Part shown: piece after piece, positions 1 to 6,839 of the stretch
Layout of the letters: each line of letters starts with the position of its first letter
Position numbering within the stretch: position 1 is the first letter of the stretch
Assembly: GCA_945911685.1 (NCBI GenBank)
Contig: CAMEAW010000002.1
Span: forward strand, 7,711 to 71,710
Source: Bordetella parapertussis
Lineage (GTDB): Bacteria > Pseudomonadota > Gammaproteobacteria > Burkholderiales > Burkholderiaceae_B
DNA length: 64,000 nucleotides
Direction: 5' to 3'
Notes under the pieces: generated by a model
Databases searched by the model: none
What the model saw: only the letters and a program-made list of their open reading frames with translations
What the model was told of the DNA's origin: nothing
Made by a program: the position numbers and the translations under genes

Positions 1-513
1 CTGTCCGATACTGACATCAGCAATAATGCCGTAAAGCACCAACGCAATACTCGGAGGAATCAACATGGCGAGCGTGCCAGAAATCGCAACAACACCACAG
101 GCCAACTGAGGCTCATAGCCCTGCTTCAACATTGCTGGAATTGTCGTCGCCGACAAGGTCGCGGCAGACGCCGTACTCGAACCCGAAATTGCACCGAAAC
201 CCGCGCCGGCAATGGCCGTAGCCATCCCAAGCCCACCGGGTACACGACCTACCCAGGTGGCCGCTGCTTTGAATAAGCTATCGGCTACACCGCTCAAAAT
301 GACAAATTCGGCCATCAACACAAACATCGGTACAGAGATGAGTTCGTAAGAACTGGCCGCCGAAAACGGCGTGGTCTGCAACACACCCAGCACCATACTC
401 AGGCCACCAATCGACCAAAGCCCAACCGCCCCCGCCACCGCAAGAGACAGTGCTACCGGACAACCTAAGGCGAGCAAGGTCAACAGTAGCAGCACAATAA
501 ATATTGTCAGCAT
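1..513 (-). CDS. TRAP transporter large permease (DctM family), 3' part missing
   Basis: This is the N-terminal 171 codons of the large membrane subunit of a tripartite ATP-independent periplasmic transporter, the subunit that carries out ion-coupled solute transport. It begins MLTIFIVLLL and continues with hydrophobic helices and the Gly/Ala/Ser-rich stretch AIAGAGFGAISGSSTASAA, followed by MLIPPSIALVLYG, both characteristic of DctM. Its ATG overlaps the stop of the small-subunit gene by one base (TAATG), so the two are translationally coupled. The gene runs off the window edge at base 1. The substrate-binding DctP subunit is not in view, so the substrate is unknown; the neighbouring CoA-transferase and lyase genes suggest a carboxylic acid (inference). 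Confidence 0.93.
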   Translation of the reverse strand, partial: MLTIFIVLLLLTLLALGCPVALSLAVAGAVGLWSIGGLSMVLGVLQTTPFSAASSYELISVPMFVLMAEFVILSGVADSLFKAAATWVGRVPGGLGMATAIAGAGFGAISGSSTASAATLSATTIPAMLKQGYEPQLACGVVAISGTLAMLIPPSIALVLYGIIADVSIGQ

Positions 514-1058
514 TACAGAGTCTCCCCGGCGCCGGCTACCGGGGGTAAAGCAATCACTGAGCGTTTTTGCAGCAATGACAGCCCGTGTCCGACAAATCTA
601 AACAGCATTCGCAAGAGCATCAACCCACACCCGATGGGTACGGCCGCATACGAGACCCACGTTGGCCAGGCGATGCCACCCGCCATGACATCACCGCCGA
701 TAAAGCTTTCATACGTTCGGATGATCGACACGTAAAAAATGCCGATAAATACCAAACTGGCACAGCCGTACGCAATGCATTCGGCCACATGACGAAGAGG
801 CGACGGCATGTAATTATGTAGGATGTCGACGCAGACGTGTCCATTATGGTTCAAGGTATCAGACAGTGCAAAAAAGAATAACCCCACCATCAAATAAAGT
901 GAAATCAACTCATACGACCAAGAGAGAGGCGCGTTGAAAAAGTAGCGTAAAAACACATCGCACACGACTACGAGCATGATTGCAAAGAGCATGACTGCTG
1001 CGATTTTGTTTAAAAATCGCTCACAGCGACTAATGACCTGATGCGTTCGTTCAAACAT
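513..1058 (-). CDS. TRAP transporter small permease (DctQ family)
   Basis: A 181-residue protein with about four membrane segments, the expected size and topology for the small DctQ subunit of a TRAP transporter. Residues about 16-40 (LNKIAAVMLFAIMLVVVCDV) form the first helix and the motif RYFFNAPLSWSYEL is typical of the family. The small subunit pairs with DctM and is needed to couple it to the periplasmic solute receptor. The ATG is preceded by AGGAG about seven bases upstream. The gene follows the CoA-transferase/lyase genes on the same strand with a 47-base gap, so it probably belongs to that operon. Family assignment is strong; the transported compound is not known. Confidence 0.93.
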   Translation of the reverse strand: MFERTHQVISRCERFLNKIAAVMLFAIMLVVVCDVFLRYFFNAPLSWSYELISLYLMVGLFFFALSDTLNHNGHVCVDILHNYMPSPLRHVAECIAYGCASLVFIGIFYVSIIRTYESFIGGDVMAGGIAWPTWVSYAAVPIGCGLMLLRMLFRFVGHGLSLLQKRSVIALPPVAGAGETL

Positions 1059-1105
1059 TGATGCACTCCTATTGAAAATTATTTTTGGATTGTGCTTTTC
1101 CCATT

Positions 1106-2368
1106 CTACTTCTGAACTGCATACGCCTGACGTTCAAGACTCTCCCTGTGATTTGGGTGAGAGATCGCAATCATCCGCCGCATTCGCTCTTTGAGTGTTT
1201 GGCCCTTTAATTGCGCAGCGCCCCATTCAGTCACAATGACATCGGCATCTGTGCGCAGACTGGTGACGTTGCCCGATGCAATGCGCGCGACAATGCGACT
1301 TTGCTGCGCATTTTTAGTGGCGGAAGGCAAGGCAACAATCGAGCGTCCGTTTTTAGACAACTGAGCGCCGCGCGTGAAGTCAACCTGTCCCCCAGTCGCG
1401 CCAACATATTGGCCGTTCACGATTTCGGCATTCACTTGTCCGGTCAAATCAACTTCTACCGCTGAATTCACCGCCACAAAATTATCAAGCTGCGCGATCA
1501 CCGACACCGCATGCGTATGGCTATACGGACACAGATTGAGCTGGCGATTGTTATGTGCATACTCATAGAGACGCCGAGTGCCCATCAGTACACCCGCAGT
1601 CGTTAAGCCTCGGTCGATATTTTTAAAGGCGTTTGTGACAGCACCACACTGCACAAGATCTGCACCAACATCGCCTAACATCCCCGTATGAATACCGAGA
1701 TCACGTCGATCTTTAAGCGACTGTAGAATCGCCTCGGGAATCACACCCACTCCCATTTCAAGTACGCTGCGATCGTGAATAAACGCAGAGGCATGTTGAG
1801 CAATTTTTTCTTCTGTGTCTTGTACGCGTCCAGGATGCAATTCAACCAGAGCGCGATCCGTATGCACGAAGGCGTCGATACGAAGGCCGGCTAATGCATC
1901 ACTGGTGTAGGTCCACGGCATCTGCTGATTCACTTCCGCGATCACCACGCGTCCGCGCTTTGCCGCTGCAACCAGATAATCATTGGCAATGCCAAGGCTG
2001 CGCTGACCGTTTGGCCCTTCTGGACTGAGGTGTAAAAAAACGACATCGACTGGGATCGCGCCCTCTTGGATCAAACCATGCATTTGTGAACAATGGCTGG
2101 GGATCACCTCAAGCACTCCTGCAGCGATCAAGCGACGGTTCTCACCAATTCCGCAGTAACTCAGCATGTCAAAGTAATCGCCGTGCTCTGGCTGCAGAGT
2201 GGCGGTATAGGTCGGCCCAACAAATACCGAAATGCGACCAATCGTTTGTCGTTGCGAGACAAGCGCCTCGGTTAAGGTGAGCGGCTCGGCTGTACATTGA
2301 TTCCACCACACCGTATCGCCCGGTCGAATCCAGCGGGATAGGTCAATTGTGGTGGGTGCGTTAGCCAT
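1106..2368 (-). CDS. Acetyl-CoA hydrolase/transferase family protein, expected catalytic Glu replaced by Gly
   Basis: A 420-residue class I CoA-transferase-like protein related to acetyl-CoA hydrolases and 4-hydroxybutyrate CoA-transferases, of about the usual length. Visible family signatures are the C-terminal NSAVEVDLTGQVNAE, GATGGQVDFTRGA, TEWGAAQLKG and the terminal HPNHRE. In this family the glutamate that forms the enzyme-CoA thioester lies, as I recall it, in a G-[IV]-H-[ST]-E motif. Here the corresponding segment reads LGIHTGM, with Gly229 encoded by GGG at 1684-1682, one base from GAG. The enzyme may therefore be inactive, use another residue, or act as a hydrolase. It lies 33 bases after the second CaiB gene in the same orientation, consistent with a shared operon for carboxylate activation. 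Confidence 0.88.
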   Translation of the reverse strand: MANAPTTIDLSRWIRPGDTVWWNQCTAEPLTLTEALVSQRQTIGRISVFVGPTYTATLQPEHGDYFDMLSYCGIGENRRLIAAGVLEVIPSHCSQMHGLIQEGAIPVDVVFLHLSPEGPNGQRSLGIANDYLVAAAKRGRVVIAEVNQQMPWTYTSDALAGLRIDAFVHTDRALVELHPGRVQDTEEKIAQHASAFIHDRSVLEMGVGVIPEAILQSLKDRRDLGIHTGMLGDVGADLVQCGAVTNAFKNIDRGLTTAGVLMGTRRLYEYAHNNRQLNLCPYSHTHAVSVIAQLDNFVAVNSAVEVDLTGQVNAEIVNGQYVGATGGQVDFTRGAQLSKNGRSIVALPSATKNAQQSRIVARIASGNVTSLRTDADVIVTEWGAAQLKGQTLKERMRRMIAISHPNHRESLERQAYAVQK

Positions 2369-2401
2369 GACTCAGCAGGCCATCAACCGCCCGAATTGAA
2401 C

Positions 2402-3610
2402 TCATAGGGATTTCACACATACCGTCGCACCCTGCTCAACCAAGGCTGCAATTTCGACTTCGCTGTAACCAAGCTCGCTCAAAATCTCTCGGCTGTGCTC
2501 GCCAAATTGTGGCGCCGGCCGCCCAGCAACGGGTTGTGAGTCAGACCATTGCGTGGGCACATCGACACGACGCACACGCCCCTCGGTTGGATGCTCATCC
2601 CACTTAAATAAACCAACCTCTTTAAGATGCGGATCATCAAAAATTGTCTCAAGGGTATGAAGCGGCATGCACGGAACGTCTGCCTGAGTCAGTAGTGCTA
2701 GCCACTCTTCAGTGCTGCGCTCTAAAAATATCTTCGCGGCCATGCCTTGCAAGGCATTGATATGTTGAGTGCGGGTGTTCAAATCGACAAATCTTGGGTC
2801 GTTTTGAAAAATCGTCAAACGATCGATCGCTGCAAAGAAAGACTCCCACTGCTTATTGGTATAAATCACGGCACACACATAGCCGTTTAAAGTTTTATAC
2901 GGGCGACGCTCTGGCGCCAACAACCGCGGATACCCGACTGGCCCATTGGGCGGATCAAACGTTTGCCCTGCAATATGATCACTTAATAAATGGCTTAGCA
3001 TCGTCTCGAACATCGGAATGTCGATACGCTGGCCGCGGCCAGTTTTTTCGCGATGAAATAAAGCGGCACACACAGACGTCACGGCATACAGACCAACAGT
3101 TCGGTCAACAATATTTGAAGGGACATAACGCGGTACATCAGAGCCTGCTTGCAGAATCAAAGACGGCAAACCGATTGCGCCTTGTATCAGATCATCGAAT
3201 GCAGGCTTATTGCCATATTGACCATTTTGACCAAAGCCGAACGTACCCACATATAGAATTTTAGGGTTGATTTTTTTTACTTCGTCATAGCCTAGCCCAA
3301 GTCGACTCATGGCTTGAGGACGAACGTTATACAACAGCACGTCTGCTGTTGCGATGAGTTTAAGAACAGCCTCTAGGCCCGCTGGTTTTTTGGCGTCTAA
3401 CACCATACCGCGCTTGCTGCGATTGACATGTAAGTAGAGTGCGCCCATTCGAGGGTGTTGCATTGGGCCAAGATCGCGGACTAAATCTCCCTGCGGCGAT
3501 TCGACCTTGATCACATCCGCCCCCATATCCCCCATCAACTGAGCGGCGTAGGGGCCCATCAATACTGTTGTCATATCAATGACGCGCACACCAACCAAAG
3601 GACCACTCAT
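2402..3610 (-). CDS. CaiB/BaiF family (class III) CoA-transferase, second of a pair
   Basis: A 402-residue class III CoA-transferase, which moves CoA between carboxylic acids through an aspartyl-CoA mixed anhydride. The N-terminus has the family signature GVRVIDMTTVLMGPYAAQ and GDMGADVIKVE, followed by NRSKRGMVLD and PAFDDLIQG. Asp169 in SNIVDRTVG aligns with the catalytic aspartate of formyl-CoA transferase. Its ATG overlaps the stop of the preceding CaiB gene by four bases (ATGA). The two proteins are similar from end to end (both begin MSGPL-GV and both have the catalytic aspartate at residue 169), so they may form a hetero-oligomer like the SmtA/SmtB pair of Chloroflexus, though this is inference. 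The acid substrate is unknown. Confidence 0.92.
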   Translation of the reverse strand: MSGPLVGVRVIDMTTVLMGPYAAQLMGDMGADVIKVESPQGDLVRDLGPMQHPRMGALYLHVNRSKRGMVLDAKKPAGLEAVLKLIATADVLLYNVRPQAMSRLGLGYDEVKKINPKILYVGTFGFGQNGQYGNKPAFDDLIQGAIGLPSLILQAGSDVPRYVPSNIVDRTVGLYAVTSVCAALFHREKTGRGQRIDIPMFETMLSHLLSDHIAGQTFDPPNGPVGYPRLLAPERRPYKTLNGYVCAVIYTNKQWESFFAAIDRLTIFQNDPRFVDLNTRTQHINALQGMAAKIFLERSTEEWLALLTQADVPCMPLHTLETIFDDPHLKEVGLFKWDEHPTEGRVRRVDVPTQWSDSQPVAGRPAPQFGEHSREILSELGYSEVEIAALVEQGATVCVKSL

Positions 3611-4770
3611 TCCGATAATCTCCTGTCCGTGTTCAGTTCGTTGCGAATTTCAGTACTATGCTCACCCAACTGAGGGGCCAAACGACGAATCGACCCAGGC
3701 GTTCGTGAAAACTGTACGGCGATCCCTGGCATTTTGATCTCGCCTTCGGTCGGATGTACGGCTGTTTGAAAAAAATCAATGGCTTTCAGATGAGGATCCT
3801 CTAGCAAGTCTTCAAGTGAGCAAACCGCGGTCACAGGAATATCTGCGGCCTGAAGCGTCGTGACCCAATACTCGGTCGATTGCTGGGCCACGATTTTTTC
3901 GAGGATCTCATACATTTCATCAATGTTGACTGCACGTTGCGAGGGATCCATAAACCGTGGATCTGTCTTCTCATTGTCACAGCCCGCAAGCTCAAAAAAT
4001 CGACGCCATTGCTCGGTGGTGTAAGGCAATAAGCCAATGTAGCCGTTTAACGTACGATAGGGTTTTCTGAATTTCGACAAAATTCGGCTGTAACCCATCG
4101 AGGCGTCTGAGTCTTTAAAACTTGCGCCCGCCATGTGTTCAATCAGATTAAATGCAACCATGGTTTCAAACATCGGCACTTCGATCGCCTGGCCTTGGTT
4201 TGACTGCTCACGCTCGTACAAGGCCATGATAATGGCATTGACCGTCGTGAGCCCCGAGACTTTGTCAGCAATGATCGAATTCACATACGCTGGTGCCCGC
4301 GCTGCGCCTCGCCCCTGCACATCCGCCAACCCGCTCATGGCCTGAATGATGTCATCAAAGGCAGGGCGCCCGGCATATGGGCCTTTTTCTGAAAAGCCAT
4401 AAGCACCGCAATAAATCAGTCGGGCATTCGTTTGTTTTAACGCTTCGTAATCCAACCCCAAGCGACGCATCGCTTGGGGTCGAATGCTATAGACCAGTAC
4501 ATCGGCTCGCTCGATGAGTTTTTTTAAGACGCCTAAATCATCCGTTTTTTTCAAATCCAACACGATGCTGCGCTTATTGCGATTCAATTGGACAAAAGCA
4601 GCGCTCATTCCAGCATGTACAGAGGGTGTGGTGTACCGAAAAATGTCGCCGTCGGTCGTCTCCACTTTAATGACGTCAGCCCCCATGTCCCCTAAGGTCT
4701 GAGTGGCGTACGGACCCATCCCAACCGAAGTCAAGTCAACCACATGAACGCCTGCAAGCGGACCTGACAT
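3607..4770 (-). CDS. CaiB/BaiF family (class III) CoA-transferase, first of a pair
   Basis: A 387-residue class III CoA-transferase and paralogue of the next gene. It begins MSGPLAGVHVVDLTSVGMGP and has GDMGADVIKVE, NRNKRSIVLDLKK and GRPAFDDIIQAMSG. Asp169 in SIIADKVSG is at the catalytic position. I chose the ATG at 4770; a TTG one codon upstream is also open, but AAGG before ATG fits better. It follows the CitE-like gene by 19 bases and overlaps the second CaiB by four bases. The pair, the lyase and the TRAP permease together suggest import of a dicarboxylic or hydroxy acid, conversion to its CoA thioester and carbon-carbon cleavage (inference). Confidence 0.92.
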   Translation of the reverse strand: MSGPLAGVHVVDLTSVGMGPYATQTLGDMGADVIKVETTDGDIFRYTTPSVHAGMSAAFVQLNRNKRSIVLDLKKTDDLGVLKKLIERADVLVYSIRPQAMRRLGLDYEALKQTNARLIYCGAYGFSEKGPYAGRPAFDDIIQAMSGLADVQGRGAARAPAYVNSIIADKVSGLTTVNAIIMALYEREQSNQGQAIEVPMFETMVAFNLIEHMAGASFKDSDASMGYSRILSKFRKPYRTLNGYIGLLPYTTEQWRRFFELAGCDNEKTDPRFMDPSQRAVNIDEMYEILEKIVAQQSTEYWVTTLQAADIPVTAVCSLEDLLEDPHLKAIDFFQTAVHPTEGEIKMPGIAVQFSRTPGSIRRLAPQLGEHSTEIRNELNTDRRLSE

Positions 4771-4789
4771 CAATTTTTGCCTTGAGACT

Positions 4790-5680
4790 TTAACTCAGCT
4801 GTGTCGCCGCAATAATTTTTTTAGCAAGTCGGAGATGAGGCGTATCAAGCATTTTCCCGTCTAAGGTCGCTACGCCCACACTCGTATTTGCGGCAAAGGC
4901 CGCAATGACACGCTTGGCCCACTCTTGCGCTTGCGCATCTGGTGTCATCGCTTGATTAATCACGGGCACTTGCCCTGGGTGAATCGCCGCTTTCGCTGAA
5001 AAACCATCGCGATAGGCGCGGCGCGTTTCGCGCAGTAGCGCCTCAGGGTTGTTGAGTTCAGTGGGCACGGTGTCGATCGCCGGCACACCCGCGGCAGCTG
5101 CCGCAAACAAGCAAAGGTTACGCACCAAACCAAAAGGTGAGGTCCATTGCTCAGGCGCGTCTTCATCTTTGTTGGTCAACGCACCTATATCACCCGCCAA
5201 GTCCTCTGCGCCCCACATCAAGCCGGCCAACCGCGGCGAAGCACCACGGTAGCTGTTTAAGCCGGCAAGGGCCTCAGCGGTTTCGGTCACGATCGGCAAG
5301 ATCGCAGTTTGCGCCGCTTCGCCCGCCACCGCCGGAAACATCTGCTCAAAGGCCTCAAGGTAGGCTGCTAACAAGTTCACATCCGCCGCACCAGAAGACT
5401 TAGGCAAGGCGATGCCATCGGGGCGGCAGCGCATAACAGCCGCCAAATCGGGCAAGGTCATACCTGTGCTCAAGGCATTTACGCGTATGTAGAGTTTGGG
5501 CGTTTTAACCCCAGAAGCTTTAACTTGCGTCAAAAATTTCACAACTTCGATACGGCCATCTTCTTTGCGGGCCGGCGACACGGCATCCTCAAGGTCAAAA
5601 ATCAAAACATCAGCACCACTTTGCAGCGATTTGTCGAGCTTACGCGGGCTGTCGGCTGGTACAAATAGTAACGAACGCAT
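4790..5680 (-). CDS. HpcH/HpaI-type CoA lyase (CitE / malyl-CoA lyase-like)
   Basis: A 296-residue TIM-barrel protein of the CitE/HpcH/HpaI superfamily, whose members cleave 3-hydroxyacyl-CoA thioesters such as malyl-CoA or citramalyl-CoA to acetyl-CoA and an oxoacid. Seen motifs are RSLLFVPADSPRK at the N-terminus, FDLEDAV (28-34), IRVN with Arg66, VTETA with Glu133, GAEDLAGD (157-164, Asp160 a likely Mg ligand with Glu133) and AIHPGQ near the C-terminus. No citrate lyase alpha or gamma subunit is nearby, so a stand-alone CoA-ester lyase is more likely than citrate lyase. GGAG lies before the ATG. It precedes the two CoA-transferase genes, which could supply its acyl-CoA substrate. The substrate is not determinable. 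Confidence 0.9.
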   Translation of the reverse strand: MRSLLFVPADSPRKLDKSLQSGADVLIFDLEDAVSPARKEDGRIEVVKFLTQVKASGVKTPKLYIRVNALSTGMTLPDLAAVMRCRPDGIALPKSSGAADVNLLAAYLEAFEQMFPAVAGEAAQTAILPIVTETAEALAGLNSYRGASPRLAGLMWGAEDLAGDIGALTNKDEDAPEQWTSPFGLVRNLCLFAAAAAGVPAIDTVPTELNNPEALLRETRRAYRDGFSAKAAIHPGQVPVINQAMTPDAQAQEWAKRVIAAFAANTSVGVATLDGKMLDTPHLRLAKKIIAATQLS

Positions 5681-5705
5681 GTGAGGTCTCCGTTTTTTTT
5701 ATGCA

Positions 5706-5738
5706 AAGCGGCGCGTCGTTCAAACAGGCGCGCCGCTT
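5706..5738. promoter_or_regulatory. GC-rich hairpin between DUF2889 and lyase genes
   Basis: A ten-base perfect stem (5706-5715 with 5729-5738, AAGCGGCGCG paired to CGCGCCGCTT) encloses a 13-base loop in the 97-base gap between two minus-strand genes. In the direction of transcription it is followed by an A-rich, not a T-rich, tract, so it is not a canonical intrinsic terminator. It may attenuate, stabilise or process the transcript. Confidence 0.5.
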
Positions 5739-5777
5739 CGAGTCAATATTTTGAATTGAGTATAGCGTGGCAAAGGC

Positions 5778-6335
5778 TTAAGGCTTGGGACCATCATAAA
5801 ACTGAGGCCAAAGTTTTAGCGTGACTTCGCGGTTGCTGGCGTAGGCGTAGCAGCTGTCAATTTTGACCGGGCGCCCATTTACGTTCAACACCTCTGGCCG
5901 GTCACGTACCACCGGCCACAACGCCTGATACGCTGCGGTGGCCATGGGGCCAAGCAACTCCATCAAATGTGTACAGCTTGCAGCGCCCTTCAATTTTGAG
6001 CGCACTAACTTTGCCCAACCACCGCCAATGCGCTCACCCTTCAACACCGAAAGAGTGGGCGGTGCTTGCTTGCATACCGTAAACGGGGTTGAGTCTGAAG
6101 ACGAAAACACATCATGGATTAAAAACTCGTCATCGATCACAAGTCGAATCCACAAGTCATGTATCGGTTGACCCGGAGCGAGCACCCGATTGGTCAAGGG
6201 AGCCACAAACTCGATGAGTTTGTTATCGACCACCCGACCCTCAATGTCGTAAAGCCCATCGACGCGCCGGTACGCCCGCATGGTGATCTGACGTTTGTGG
6301 ATTTCTTCACGTTCAATACTGTCTGGCAAGGGCAC
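5778..6335 (-). CDS. DUF2889 domain-containing protein
   Basis: A 185-residue protein that I recognise as DUF2889, a family of unknown function common in Burkholderiales. Family-like features are the N-terminal IHKRQITMRAYRRVDGLYDI and GRVVDNK, the central APPTLSVLKGERIGGGW and CTHLMELLGPMATAAYQ. The GTG at 6335 is preceded by a purine-rich AGAGAGAA and gives the N-terminus MPLPDSIERE, which fits the family; an in-frame TTG at 6377 would add 14 residues unlike it. There is no signal peptide or membrane segment, so it is probably cytosolic. It is upstream of the CitE-like lyase on the same strand, separated by a 97-base gap with a hairpin, and may head that operon. No biochemical role can be given. 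Confidence 0.85.
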   Translation of the reverse strand: MPLPDSIEREEIHKRQITMRAYRRVDGLYDIEGRVVDNKLIEFVAPLTNRVLAPGQPIHDLWIRLVIDDEFLIHDVFSSSDSTPFTVCKQAPPTLSVLKGERIGGGWAKLVRSKLKGAASCTHLMELLGPMATAAYQALWPVVRDRPEVLNVNGRPVKIDSCYAYASNREVTLKLWPQFYDGPKP

Positions 6336-6839
6336 GGTGGTTCTCTCTGGTTGGAGGTACAAACAAGCTCGAGCCAACTTTGGCGGGGCTTTAAAGTTAT
6401 CACGTCATTTTAGAGGCCTGTTGACGATTCCTCTCTTAGAGTGTGCTCGAGGGCGGCGGCGGCGGCGGTGTTCCACCAGAACCGCCCCTCGAGAAATCAA
6501 GGGTTTACCCTAAATTGCGAGGAAATTGCTGAGCGCAGGACGCGTCTGAGCGGCAGGCCATTCACCAAGATTGTCGGTCATGCATTGCGCGCCGTTTGGA
6601 TGAATGAGCCATATTTTCATCAGTCGCTCCAGACAAGAACACTGGCCCCACCATGCCGCTTGTATCGCCCTTGGCGATTGCGCAAATCCGGGCGCCTCAA
6701 TCAGCTCAAACCTCAGCCCAGGTGGCCTAGATTTTCTGAAACTGCAAAAAAAATGCTCAAAGTGCAATCTTTGCAAAAAAGCAGTTGAATTTATTTATTT
6801 TCAATCGTCTGTCGTTCATTTCGGTGAATACTACTGCCA
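6336..6839. other. Intergenic region between divergent operons, no convincing gene
   Basis: About 500 bases separate DUF2889 (leftward) from the exopolysaccharide operon (rightward). It contains a GGC-repeat tract at about 6452-6469 and an A-tract-rich segment with repeated TGCAAAAAA motifs at about 6743-6783. Open frames of 80-115 codons exist on both strands, but none has a recognisable protein or a good ribosome-binding site. It must hold promoters for both directions. Confidence 0.5.
6771..6799 (+). promoter_or_regulatory. Possible sigma-70 promoter of the exopolysaccharide operon
   Basis: TTGCAA at 6771-6776 and TTTATT at 6794-6799 are separated by 17 bases and each match four of six consensus positions. 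The site lies about 40 bases upstream of the start of the BcsE-like gene. TGCAAAAAA motifs just upstream and overlapping it could be regulator contacts. The match is moderate only. Confidence 0.3.

Noticed and set aside
2402-4770. The two CaiB/BaiF genes as one fused or broken gene
   Set aside because: Each is full length with its own N-terminal signature and catalytic Asp169; the ATGA overlap shows coupling, not breakage.
6452-6469. GGC trinucleotide repeat as a phase-variation tract
   Set aside because: It lies outside any credible coding sequence and does not sit between promoter elements, so there is no visible switching target.
6441-6788. A 115-codon open frame on the plus strand (and 84-88-codon frames on both strands) upstream of the exopolysaccharide operon
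   Set aside because: The frames overlap each other, begin in a GGC-repeat tract or lack ribosome-binding sites, and encode no recognisable protein pattern; the region is better read as intergenic.
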